From: Acidimicrobiales bacterium
GTDB taxonomy: Bacteria > Actinomycetota > Acidimicrobiia > Acidimicrobiales > DATDAH01
Direction: 5' to 3'
NCBI GenBank assembly: GCA_016794585.1
Contig: JAEUJM010000017.1
Location: forward strand, 62,001 to 126,000
DNA length: 64,000 bases
The translations under genes and the position numbers were made by a program. This document shows, one piece after another, positions 1-7,080 of the stretch; the stretch's first letter is position 1; the number at the start of each line of letters is the position of its first letter. The notes beneath the pieces were generated by a model. The model made no database searches and was not told the origin of the DNA. It saw only the letters and a list, made by a program, of their open reading frames with translations.

Positions 1-234
1 TTCGGGAGCCCCGCCGACGTGATCACCCACGAGATCGACGTGACCGCGTTCGTGGGCCAGAAGCGGGAGGCGCTCGTCGCCCATGCCAGCCAGGTGGGCC
101 CCGATTCGTTCTTCCTCGCCATCCCCGACGAGGCGTTCCTCGAGAACTTCGGCCGGGAGTGCTTCATCGACCCGAGCGAGCCGCGCCCGCCGGGGGCGCC
201 CCGCCACACCGACCTGTTCGAGGGACTGTCATGA
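1..234 (+). CDS. LmbE/PIG-L family deacetylase, C-terminal fragment
   Basis: Only the last 77 residues are in the window; the frame is open from base 1. The visible segment (TAFVGQKREALVAHASQ, then a PDEAFLENFGRECF stretch) resembles the C-terminal end of zinc-dependent LmbE/PIG-L N-acyl deacetylases, the family of the mycothiol enzymes MshB and Mca. The zinc-binding and catalytic motifs lie upstream and cannot be checked. Its stop overlaps the start of the next gene (ATGA), so the two are probably co-translated. The exact substrate cannot be named from this piece. Confidence 0.6.
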   Translation, partial: FGSPADVITHEIDVTAFVGQKREALVAHASQVGPDSFFLAIPDEAFLENFGRECFIDPSEPRPPGAPRHTDLFEGLS

Positions 235-1361
235 GCGATGCACCCGTCGTCGGACCGCCGACCGCGTGGGTCCACACCGGTTACACCCAGCAGCTGCACT
301 TCGGAGCCGGGGCCGTCGACCGCCTCGGGGAGGTGCTGAAGGGCCTCGGGGCGCGACGGGCGATGCTCATCACGACCGCGGGGCGCTTCCAGTCCGACGA
401 CGGCGCCCGGGTCCGCAAGGCGATGGGCCGCATCCTCGCCTCGAGCTTCGCCGAGGCACTCGCGCACGTCCCGACCACGGCGGTGCGCGAGGCGGGCCTC
501 GAGGCCCGGCGCGACGCCGTCGACGCGGTCGTCTCCTTCGGCGGCGGCTCCTGTGCCGACCTCGCCAAGGCCGTCTGCTACTTCAGTGAGCAGGAGTCGG
601 GCACGCCGGGCGCGTCCTACGCCGACCGCCCTGCGATCCTCCACGTCTCCGTGCCCACCACCTACTCGGGCGCCGAGCTCACCCCGTTCTTCGGCATGAC
701 CGACCCCGCCACCCGCCAGAAGCAGGGGGCGGGCGGCCCGACAATCGCCCCGATCGCGGCCGTCTACGACCCGGAGCTCACCCTCGCCACCCCGGCGCGG
801 GTGAGCGCCGAGACCGGGATGAACGCGCTGGCGCACTGCGTCGAGGCGGCGTGGTCGCCGACCCGTACCCCCGAGGCCGAGGCCATCGCCCTCGCCGGGG
901 CGCACCGCATCCACGCCGCGCTGCCGAAGGTGGTGGAGGCCCCGGACGACCTGGCCGCCCGCACCGACATGCTGCAGGGGGCGGTCCTCGGTGGGCGCTG
1001 CCTCCAGAACGGGTCCATGGGCGTGCACCACGGGCTGGCCCAGCTCGTGGGCGGCCGGACCGGCATCCCCCACGGCCTCGCCAACGCGATGATCCTGCCC
1101 CACGCCATCCGGTACAACGCCGACACCGTCCCGTGGGCCATCGCCGGCCTCGCCCTGTCCATGGGGGTGGCGGACCCCGCCGACGCCGTGGCCGACCTGG
1201 TCAGGCGCCTCGGTCTGCCGACCGGGCTGCGCGAGTGCGGCGTCACCGAGGAGGATCTCGACGCGGTGGCGCAGCTCTCCCAGTCCAACGGCAACGTCTT
1301 GAACAACCCGCGGCCGGTGTCCGAGGAGGACGCCCGGGCCATCCTCGCCGCCGCCTACTGA
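231..1361 (+). CDS. Maleylacetate reductase-like iron-type alcohol dehydrogenase
   Basis: 376 aa, a usual length for the iron-containing alcohol dehydrogenase superfamily. A nucleotide-binding Gly-rich segment (SFGGGSCADLAKA, about residue 103), PTTYSGAELTPFFG, and the helical-domain motifs GMNALAHCVEA (about 196) and GVHHGLAQLVGG...GIPHG match maleylacetate reductases, which reduce maleylacetate to 3-oxoadipate in aromatic degradation. The usual metal-site Asp of Fe-ADHs is Asn in GMNALAH, as I recall for maleylacetate reductases. The start is the ATG overlapping the stop of the deacetylase; an upstream in-frame start lies inside that gene. No ring-cleavage dioxygenase is in view, so the substrate is an inference. 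It converges with the GGDEF-EAL gene, overlapping it by 7 bp. Confidence 0.75.
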   Translation: MSDAPVVGPPTAWVHTGYTQQLHFGAGAVDRLGEVLKGLGARRAMLITTAGRFQSDDGARVRKAMGRILASSFAEALAHVPTTAVREAGLEARRDAVDAVVSFGGGSCADLAKAVCYFSEQESGTPGASYADRPAILHVSVPTTYSGAELTPFFGMTDPATRQKQGAGGPTIAPIAAVYDPELTLATPARVSAETGMNALAHCVEAAWSPTRTPEAEAIALAGAHRIHAALPKVVEAPDDLAARTDMLQGAVLGGRCLQNGSMGVHHGLAQLVGGRTGIPHGLANAMILPHAIRYNADTVPWAIAGLALSMGVADPADAVADLVRRLGLPTGLRECGVTEEDLDAVAQLSQSNGNVLNNPRPVSEEDARAILAAAY

Positions 1362-3730
1362 GGCTCGCCGACCGCCTCTTCGCGTGGGGTGGGGCCCACG
1401 TCCTCGAGGGTGGTCCCGTCGATGATGCGGGGGCAGCCTCGCTCGGCGAGCCAGGCCGTGATCTCGGCGGCCGTGCCCGGGCGACGGTCGACATAGCCCT
1501 GCGAGCGGTCACAGCCGAGCTCGGCGGCCAGGATGCGCGTGATCTCGTCCTCGATGCCCTCGGCCACGACGGTCAGTCCGAGGGTGGCAGCGAGGGTGAC
1601 GATGGAGGTCACGATGGCCTGGTCGTCGTCGTCGACGGCGAGGTCGGTGATGAAGGCGCGGTCGATCTTGAGCTCGTGCACCGGCAGGCGCTTGAGGTGG
1701 GACATCGACGAGTAGCCCGTGCCGAAGTCGTCGATCGAGAGGCGGACGCCGAGGCTGGCGAGGCGCTCGACGAGCGAGACCAGGTCGTCGGTGCGACCAC
1801 CGAACGCGCTCTCGGTGATCTCGAGGGTCACGCACTGGGAGGGAAGGCGGGCCTCCAGGATCGTGGCGTGGAGGGTGCGGGCGAGGTCCGGGTCCTCGAG
1901 CGCCTTGGGCGACACGTTCACCGACATCGCGACGTCGAGGCCGTCGGCACGCCATCGAGCGCATTGGGTGAGCGCGGTCCGCACGACCTGCTTCGTGAGC
2001 TCGCCGATCAGTCCGGTCTGCTCGGCGAAGGGGATGAAGCGGTCAGGTCCGATCCACCCCAGCTCGGGGTGCTCCCAGCGGGCCAGCGCCTCGAGCCCGA
2101 CGACCTCCCCGGTGTGCAGGTCGACCTGGGGCTGGTAGTGGACTGCCAGCTCCTGGCGCTCGAGCAGCTCCCGGAGGTCGTTGAGCAGGGCCAGGCGCCC
2201 TGGGCGGTCCTCCTGGTCCTCGCTCCCGTAGACCGCGATGTCGATGCCGTCGCGCTTGGCCCGGTACATGGCGACGTCGGCGGACTGGAGCAACGATGCG
2301 GCCCGGTCGGCTTCGCTGCTGTGGCAGATGCCGATGCTGACGCCCACGGCGAGGCTGAGACCGTCGACCTCGATCGGGTCGCGGAGGGCGGCCAGGAGCA
2401 GCCGGGCGACCCGCTCGGGCCGGTCCTCGCCCGGTGGGTCGTCGAGGAGCAGCGCGAACTCGTCCCCTCCGAGGCGTACGACCGTGTCACCCGAGGGGGT
2501 GGCGGCGTGGAGTCGCTGGGCGACCTCGCGGAGCACGCGATCACCGACGTCGTGGCCGAGGCCGTCGTTGATCTCCTTGAACCGGTCCAGGTCCATCAGC
2601 AGGAGCGCTGACTGGGGCGGATGCGTGCCGTCGAATCGCCCGGCGAGCTCACGCATGAGGTGGGAGCGGTTGGGCAGGCTGGTGAGGGGGTCGTGCAGGG
2701 CCTGGTGGCGGAGGTGCTCCCGGCTCGAGGCGAGCGCGGCGATCTGCTGCTCGAGGCGCTGGGTCAGCGCGGTGTTGTCCTGGTGGACGATGACCTGGCG
2801 CACGATCAACAGGAGGACGAGCGGCACGCCCACCCAGGTGAACACCGCCCCGAGGTGCCCGTCCCGGAGGTGGGTGGGGATCGCCAGCAGGACGAACACC
2901 GCCATCGGCACGTAGGGGAGCATCATCACCCACGAGGGCTGGACCTCGGAGGTGGCGACGTCGACCGCCGTGGTGCGCCCCCAGCGGGCGGCGAGGGCCA
3001 GGACGAGGAAGCCGGCGAACCAGCCGACGTTGAAGGGGCTGGTGGCGGCGGAGTCGGTGGTCGACAGGTAGGCGAAGGCAGAGTCGGCCAGAGCGAGGAG
3101 GGTGAGCCCGACGGCGATGGTGGCGACCGTCGGCCGGTAGGCCGCGAGCGATCGGGAGAGCACCGTGAGCGTCATCACGAGGATCACCACGTCGCCCGAG
3201 GGGTAGGCGATGGCGAGGACGAGGTCCGTGCCGGAACCGGCGTCGGCCGCGACGTGGCCCATCACGAGGAGCCAGCTCACCCCGATGCAGGCACAGGCGA
3301 TGGTGAGTCCGTCGAGGAGGGCGCGCACCCGGCCCGAGGTGCGCACGTTGGACGGGAACGTGAGCAGGGCGGCGGCGATGAGCGGGATCGACGCGAGGAA
3401 CCCGAGGTCGGCCAGCGACGGGAAGGGCGCCTCGTGGACGACCGACTCGTAGTAGGTCCAGATGAGCTGCCCGAGGCCCCACGAGAGCGTGCCGGCGCCG
3501 AGCAGGAGCCAGGAGCGCCGACTGCCGTCTCGCGCCCGCCCGGCCGCCCGGAAGCACGACCAGGCTGCCAGGAATGCAGCGAGCGTCTCGGCGACGTTGT
3601 CGAAGTCGCCCACGAAGGGCTCGCCGCCGAGGCCCGGGCCGACGACGGCGAGGTAGGCCACGACGGCCGCCACGACCGCGAGCGACGCGCGCCGCTGGGA
3701 CGCGGACATCGACGCGGGCGTCGCGGACAT
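1355..3730 (-). CDS. Membrane GGDEF-EAL cyclic-di-GMP protein
   Basis: 791 aa. The first roughly 300 residues hold eight or nine hydrophobic segments, a membrane sensor module of no recognised family. A GGDEF domain follows (DPLTSLPNRSHL, LDRFKEINDGLGHDVGD, VRLGGDEFALLL), then an EAL domain with EALARWEHP, NVSPKAL, EITESAF, IDDFGTGYSS, KIDRAFI and VAEGIED. Both active-site signatures are intact, so diguanylate cyclase and phosphodiesterase activity are both possible. The position of the allosteric RxxD arginine, just before GGDEF, is Pro (PSGD), so product inhibition at the I-site is probably lost. It stands alone on the minus strand with a possible leaderless, WhiG-like promoter. Confidence 0.93.
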   Translation of the reverse strand: MSATPASMSASQRRASLAVVAAVVAYLAVVGPGLGGEPFVGDFDNVAETLAAFLAAWSCFRAAGRARDGSRRSWLLLGAGTLSWGLGQLIWTYYESVVHEAPFPSLADLGFLASIPLIAAALLTFPSNVRTSGRVRALLDGLTIACACIGVSWLLVMGHVAADAGSGTDLVLAIAYPSGDVVILVMTLTVLSRSLAAYRPTVATIAVGLTLLALADSAFAYLSTTDSAATSPFNVGWFAGFLVLALAARWGRTTAVDVATSEVQPSWVMMLPYVPMAVFVLLAIPTHLRDGHLGAVFTWVGVPLVLLLIVRQVIVHQDNTALTQRLEQQIAALASSREHLRHQALHDPLTSLPNRSHLMRELAGRFDGTHPPQSALLLMDLDRFKEINDGLGHDVGDRVLREVAQRLHAATPSGDTVVRLGGDEFALLLDDPPGEDRPERVARLLLAALRDPIEVDGLSLAVGVSIGICHSSEADRAASLLQSADVAMYRAKRDGIDIAVYGSEDQEDRPGRLALLNDLRELLERQELAVHYQPQVDLHTGEVVGLEALARWEHPELGWIGPDRFIPFAEQTGLIGELTKQVVRTALTQCARWRADGLDVAMSVNVSPKALEDPDLARTLHATILEARLPSQCVTLEITESAFGGRTDDLVSLVERLASLGVRLSIDDFGTGYSSMSHLKRLPVHELKIDRAFITDLAVDDDDQAIVTSIVTLAATLGLTVVAEGIEDEITRILAAELGCDRSQGYVDRRPGTAAEITAWLAERGCPRIIDGTTLEDVGPTPREEAVGEPQ

Positions 3731-3736
3731 CGTCGC

Positions 3737-3744
3737 CTATCGGC
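3737..3744 (-). promoter_or_regulatory. WhiG/FliA-like -10 element before the GGDEF-EAL gene
   Basis: GCCGATAG on the minus strand, 6 nt from the start codon, resembles the GCCGATAA -10 of FliA/WhiG-type sigma factors. The matching TAAA -35 about 15 nt upstream is not present, so this is weak. Confidence 0.25.
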
Positions 3745-3807
3745 CTGGGGACGCCATCTCTGAGCCCCGCTTGCGCCCGCAGGGTCGGGCGCGGCGATGA
3801 TGGGGCC

Positions 3808-4221
3808 ATGTCGATCATCAAGATCAACGCCATCACCGTGCCCGCCGACAGCGGCGACGAGCTCGCCCAGCGCTTCGCGGCCCGTGCCGGTGCCGTGGAC
3901 GGCCAGGACGGCTTCGAAGGCTTCGAGCTGCTCAAGCCCACCGACGAGCGCACGACCTGGCTGGTCGTGACCCGCTGGCGTGACGAGGCCGCCTTCGAGG
4001 CGTGGCTGGCCTCGCCGGCCTTCGCCCACGGCCACCGGTCGGAGGGTGGCGGCGAGGGCGGCGGCCACCCTGGCGCTTCCGGTGGACACCCCGGCGCGTC
4101 CGGCGGTCACCCGGGCGCCGAGGGAGGGCACCCCGGCGGCGAGCGGCCGGTGGCGGTCGCCAGCGAGGTCTGGTCCTACGAGGTGGCTGGCGGCTCGGCG
4201 GGCGCCGGGGCGGCCGGCTGA
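3808..4221 (+). CDS. MhuD-like antibiotic-biosynthesis-monooxygenase domain protein with His-rich insertion
   Basis: 137 aa. The opening MSIIKIN, VVTRW and EAAFEAW segments follow the mycobacterial heme-degrading enzyme MhuD closely: Asn7 and Trp66 fall at the MhuD catalytic numbers, and His74/His76 bracket the place of the heme ligand His75. MhuD and IsdG-type enzymes are about 105 aa; the surplus here is a Gly/His insert (residues 79-112) with four HPG(A/G)(S/E)GG repeats spaced exactly seven residues, placed between the heme-ligand helix and the last strand (VASEVWSYEV). By homology it would bind and oxidatively open heme in the cytoplasm. It lies 9 bp before a small membrane-protein gene and is probably co-transcribed. 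Activity is inferred. Confidence 0.78.
   Translation: MSIIKINAITVPADSGDELAQRFAARAGAVDGQDGFEGFELLKPTDERTTWLVVTRWRDEAAFEAWLASPAFAHGHRSEGGGEGGGHPGASGGHPGASGGHPGAEGGHPGGERPVAVASEVWSYEVAGGSAGAGAAG
4066..4143 (+). repeat. HPGxxGG heptad repeat inside the MhuD-like gene
   Basis: Four 21-bp units encode HPGASGG, HPGASGG, HPGAEGG and HPGGE. The histidines are at residues 87, 94, 101 and 108. Codon choice differs between units, so this is a maintained protein repeat and not a fresh duplication. Confidence 0.9.
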
Positions 4222-4230
4222 CCACTGCCG

Positions 4231-4584
4231 GTGCTGCGTCTGCACGCCGACTGGGCGTGGGTGGTCGTCGGTGTCAATGCCGTGGCCGGGCTGTGGGCCC
4301 TGGCGGCCCAGTGGGTCCCCCGGCTGCGGGTGCGGGCGCTGTGGTGGGTCGTGGTCGCAGGCTGGGCCACCGTGGCCGTCCAGGTGGTGCTGGGCGTCCA
4401 GCTCAGCGCGGGCGAGAACCTCGAGGCCCCCGAGTTCCACGAGTTCTACGGCTTCGTGGCGCTCATCTCGGTGGGGCTCATCTACAGCTACCGCGCGCAG
4501 GTCAAGGAGTACCAGCACCTGCTCTACGGCGTGGGTGGTCTCTTCCTGATGGGACTGGCCCTGCGGGCCATCTTCCTGGCCTGA
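4231..4584 (+). CDS. Small four-helix membrane protein, possibly heme-binding
   Basis: 117 aa with four predicted membrane helices (about 8-28, 38-58, 72-87, 95-115). GTG start 9 bp after the MhuD-like gene. I do not recognise a named family. The second helix ends VAVQVVLGVQL and the third opens EFHEFYGFVALI; the QxxLG plus His pattern is reminiscent of one four-helix half of heme A synthase (CtaA), where a helix histidine ligates heme b. His6 and His70 are the only histidines near helices besides His96. Pairing with a heme-degrading homologue makes a heme role tempting but unproven. Confidence 0.7.
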   Translation: MLRLHADWAWVVVGVNAVAGLWALAAQWVPRLRVRALWWVVVAGWATVAVQVVLGVQLSAGENLEAPEFHEFYGFVALISVGLIYSYRAQVKEYQHLLYGVGGLFLMGLALRAIFLA

Positions 4585-4591
4585 GCGAGGG

Positions 4592-4828
4592 TCAGAGGTT
4601 CACCACGGGGCAGGTCAGCGTGCGGGTGATCCCGTCGATGAGCTGCACCCGGCTGACCACCATCTTGCCGAGTTCGTCCACGCTGGCCGCCTCGGCCACG
4701 GCGATCACGTCGTAGGGGCCGGTGACGTCGTCGGCCGACCGCACGCCGTCGATGGCGGCGACCTCGGCGGCCACCTGGCCGCTCCGCCCCACTTCGGTCT
4801 GGATGAGGATGTAGGCACGCACGGACAT
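4592..4828 (-). CDS. Stand-alone Lrp/AsnC ligand-binding (RAM) domain protein
   Basis: 78 aa, only the C-terminal AsnC_trans_reg (RAM) domain: AYILIQTEVG, VRSADDVTGPYDVIAVAEA, and VQLIDGITRTLTCPVV. There is no helix-turn-helix, which is normal for stand-alone RAM proteins that oligomerise and bind amino acids or other small effectors. Start ATG chosen because a -10 hexamer lies 8 nt upstream; longer in-frame starts would run through that promoter. It is divergent from the SGNH lipoprotein gene. Confidence 0.85.
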   Translation of the reverse strand: MSVRAYILIQTEVGRSGQVAAEVAAIDGVRSADDVTGPYDVIAVAEAASVDELGKMVVSRVQLIDGITRTLTCPVVNL

Positions 4829-4836
4829 CGGCGCCG

Positions 4837-4842
4837 ATGCTA
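4837..4842 (-). promoter_or_regulatory. -10 TAGCAT, leaderless start of the RAM-domain gene
   Basis: TAGCAT on the minus strand ends 8 nt before the ATG, placing the transcription start at or next to the start codon. Confidence 0.45.
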
Positions 4843-4919
4843 GTGCCGGCGAAGGCCCGGCCGCCCGAGCCGGAGGCGCCGATGGTCCGGCGGGCGAACG
4901 GCGGGGCAAGCTGTCCGCC

Positions 4920-5768
4920 GTGATCCGGGCCGGGATGGTGTGCGCACTGGCGCTCGTGGTGTGCCTGACGACCGGCGCCTGTGGCTCGTCGGGTCCCGAG
5001 GCTTCCCCGGGAGCGCGCCCGACCACCACGACCGCAGCCTCGGACGGGGCCCCGCCGTCGGTCCGTGTCGTCCTCGGCGGCGACTCGGTGATGGCGAGCC
5101 TCGTCCCTGCGGTGCGGGCGGCGCTGGGCGACCAGGCCCAGGTCGATTACCTGGCGGCGCCGACCATCAGCACGGCCAGCGACCGGGCGGCCTGGGAGGC
5201 GGGGATCGAGGAGCACGACCCCGACCTCGTCGTCGTGCTCGTGGGGCCGTGGGAGGTGCTCCAGCCGGGCTTCGCTCCGACCGAGACGGGCTGGCCCGCC
5301 ACCTACGCCGACGAGGTGCTCGACCCGCTGGTGGCGTCGCTCACCGCGGGCGGGGCCCGGGTGCTCTGGGTGGAGATGCACAGCTCGACCAAGGTGGCCA
5401 CGACGTTGTCGTTCGCCGTGCTGGGGGCGCAGGCGCGCGCCCTCGCCGAGCGCGAGGAGGCGGTCGACGTGATCGACGCCGGCGCCTTCGTCGACCACCC
5501 CGACGGCACGCTCGCCGACGTGCTGCGGGCCGCCGACGGAGCGCCCGAACGCATCCGGCGCCTCGACGGCACCGGCGTGCACCTCTGCCCGGCCGGTGTG
5601 GTCCGCCTCGCGACCCCCGTCCTCGACTGGCTCACCGACCACGCCGACGAGCCCGTGTCGCTCGTCCCGGGCTGGGAAGGCGCCGCGTGGCGCTGGCCTC
5701 CCGAGCTCGAGCATCCGGAGCAGTGCCCACCCGCGTCCGACCCGGCACGGTCGACGGGGGCTCCCTAG
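4920..5768 (+). CDS. SGNH-hydrolase-fold lipoprotein
   Basis: 282 aa from a GTG start. A hydrophobic signal segment ends in LTTGAC, a weak lipobox, with Cys20 or so as the lipid-anchored residue, followed by a Ser/Thr/Pro linker. VVLGGDSVMASL carries the block-I GDS nucleophile and DGTGVHLCPAG the C-terminal Asp-His pair of SGNH/GDSL hydrolases. It is expected outside the membrane acting on an ester or acyl group, perhaps cell-wall decorations; the substrate cannot be told. It lies directly upstream of a second secreted hydrolase, and its TAG stop is the first half of that gene's -10 element. Confidence 0.75.
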   Translation: MIRAGMVCALALVVCLTTGACGSSGPEASPGARPTTTTAASDGAPPSVRVVLGGDSVMASLVPAVRAALGDQAQVDYLAAPTISTASDRAAWEAGIEEHDPDLVVVLVGPWEVLQPGFAPTETGWPATYADEVLDPLVASLTAGGARVLWVEMHSSTKVATTLSFAVLGAQARALAEREEAVDVIDAGAFVDHPDGTLADVLRAADGAPERIRRLDGTGVHLCPAGVVRLATPVLDWLTDHADEPVSLVPGWEGAAWRWPPELEHPEQCPPASDPARSTGAP

Positions 5769-5771
5769 ACT
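5766..5771 (+). promoter_or_regulatory. -10 TAGACT, leaderless start of the lipase gene
   Basis: TAGACT ends 7 nt before the GTG at 5779 and begins with the stop codon of the preceding gene. Confidence 0.4.
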
Positions 5772-5778
5772 CGCCGCG

Positions 5779-7005
5779 GTGCGGCGGGCGGTGGTGTTCC
5801 TCCTCGCGCTGGGGGCGGCAGTGGGACTCGGGCTGGCGTCAGCGTGCGCGGGCGGGGCCGCGCCGGCCGGTCCGGCTGCGGCGGCGACCGCTCCCGTGAG
5901 CGAGGTGGCGCCCGAAGCGGCGGCACCTGCCGCGCGGCTTCCGGCGGGCCAGGACCTCTACCGACCTCCGGCGTCGCTGGTCGAGGCCGGGCCGGCCGGC
6001 TCGCTGATCTGGTACCAGGGCATCGTGAGCCCGGTGGCCGGCTCCCGTGCGTGGCGCGTGGTGTACCGGTCGCGTGGCCTCGAGGGCGAACCCGTCGCGG
6101 TCTCGGGCCTGCTGATCCGCCCCGGGGGCCCGGCGCCGGCCGGGGGCTTCCCCGTCGTCTCGTGGGCCATCGGCACGCCGGGGATCGCAGACGTGTGCGC
6201 TCCGTCGAGATACCCCCCAGTGGTGCCCCGGCTCGCTCGCCTGCTGCGGGCGGGCTTCGCGGTCGTGGCCACCGACGGGCAGGGCCTCGGCACCCGTGGG
6301 CCGTCGCACTACCTGATCGGCGAGAGCGAGGCGCATGCCCTGCTCGACGCGGCGCGCGCCGCCGGCGGCATCCCGGGCCTTCCCGTCGCCCGGCGGGTGG
6401 GCCTCTGGGGGTACTCCTCGGGTGGCCACGGCGTGCTCGCCGCGGCCGAGGCGGCGGCCGAGTACGCCCCCGAGCTCGAGATCCTCGGCACCGCCGCGGT
6501 CTCCCCCGTCGTCGACGTCGAGCGCTTCATCGCCCCCGTGGACGACCATCCCGGCTTCACGTTCATCACGGTCGGGGCGTGGGCCAAGGTGCACGGCATC
6601 GACACCCGGTCGATCTTCACGCCACGCGCCCAGGAGCGGGTGCCCCGCCTGCGCACCGAGTGCGCGCTCACCCTCGCCTTCGACTGGCCGCTCTGGCGAC
6701 GAGTCGATCTGCTGCGCCACGACCTGCGCACCACCTCGCCGTGGAGGGAGCTCATGGCCGACGAGCGGGCCGGGGAGGACCCGGTCGAGGGACCCCTCCT
6801 CGTCATCCACGGTCTCCACGACAGCATCGTCGTCCCCGGCCCGTCGCTCTCGCTCGTGCGGCGCCAGTGCCGGGCGGGCGTGGCCGTCACCTGGTCGCCG
6901 ATCGCGGGGGAGGACCACTTCATCGCCGACACGACCGGCGCTCAGGTGGTCGACTGGCTGGCGGCGCGGGCGGCCGGTGTGCCCGCCTCGTCCACCTGCG
7001 CCTGA
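5779..7005 (+). CDS. Secreted lipase of the LIP (secretory lipase) family
   Basis: 408 aa. Signal peptide with lipobox-like ASAC near residue 26, so probably a lipoprotein. The alpha/beta-hydrolase core shows WAIGTPG, ATDGQGLG, the nucleophile elbow GLWGYSSGGHG (Ser near residue 213), the acid HGLHDSIV and the His EDHF, in the order of fungal and actinobacterial LIP-type lipases (PF03583 type). Expected to hydrolyse acylglycerols or other esters outside the membrane. The GTG start is fixed by the signal peptide and a -10 hexamer 7 nt upstream. A strong hairpin separates it from the convergent pckG. Confidence 0.88.
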   Translation: MRRAVVFLLALGAAVGLGLASACAGGAAPAGPAAAATAPVSEVAPEAAAPAARLPAGQDLYRPPASLVEAGPAGSLIWYQGIVSPVAGSRAWRVVYRSRGLEGEPVAVSGLLIRPGGPAPAGGFPVVSWAIGTPGIADVCAPSRYPPVVPRLARLLRAGFAVVATDGQGLGTRGPSHYLIGESEAHALLDAARAAGGIPGLPVARRVGLWGYSSGGHGVLAAAEAAAEYAPELEILGTAAVSPVVDVERFIAPVDDHPGFTFITVGAWAKVHGIDTRSIFTPRAQERVPRLRTECALTLAFDWPLWRRVDLLRHDLRTTSPWRELMADERAGEDPVEGPLLVIHGLHDSIVVPGPSLSLVRRQCRAGVAVTWSPIAGEDHFIADTTGAQVVDWLAARAAGVPASSTCA

Positions 7006-7022
7006 CACCCGGGAACGGCGAA

Positions 7023-7052
7023 GGGCGCCGACCCCAGCGGGTGTCGGCGCCC
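7023..7052. terminator. Hairpin between the convergent lipase and pckG genes
   Basis: Perfect 10-bp stem GGGCGCCGAC / GTCGGCGCCC with a 10-nt loop. There is no T-tract, as is usual for high-G+C actinobacterial terminators; it can serve both strands. Confidence 0.65.
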
Positions 7053-7080
7053 CTCGGTCAGGACGGTGGAGCGGTCGGCG

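Noticed and set aside
851-2611. A long plus-strand frame across the reductase/GGDEF-EAL junction
   Set aside because: Reads the reductase in another frame and the GGDEF-EAL gene antisense; no domain.
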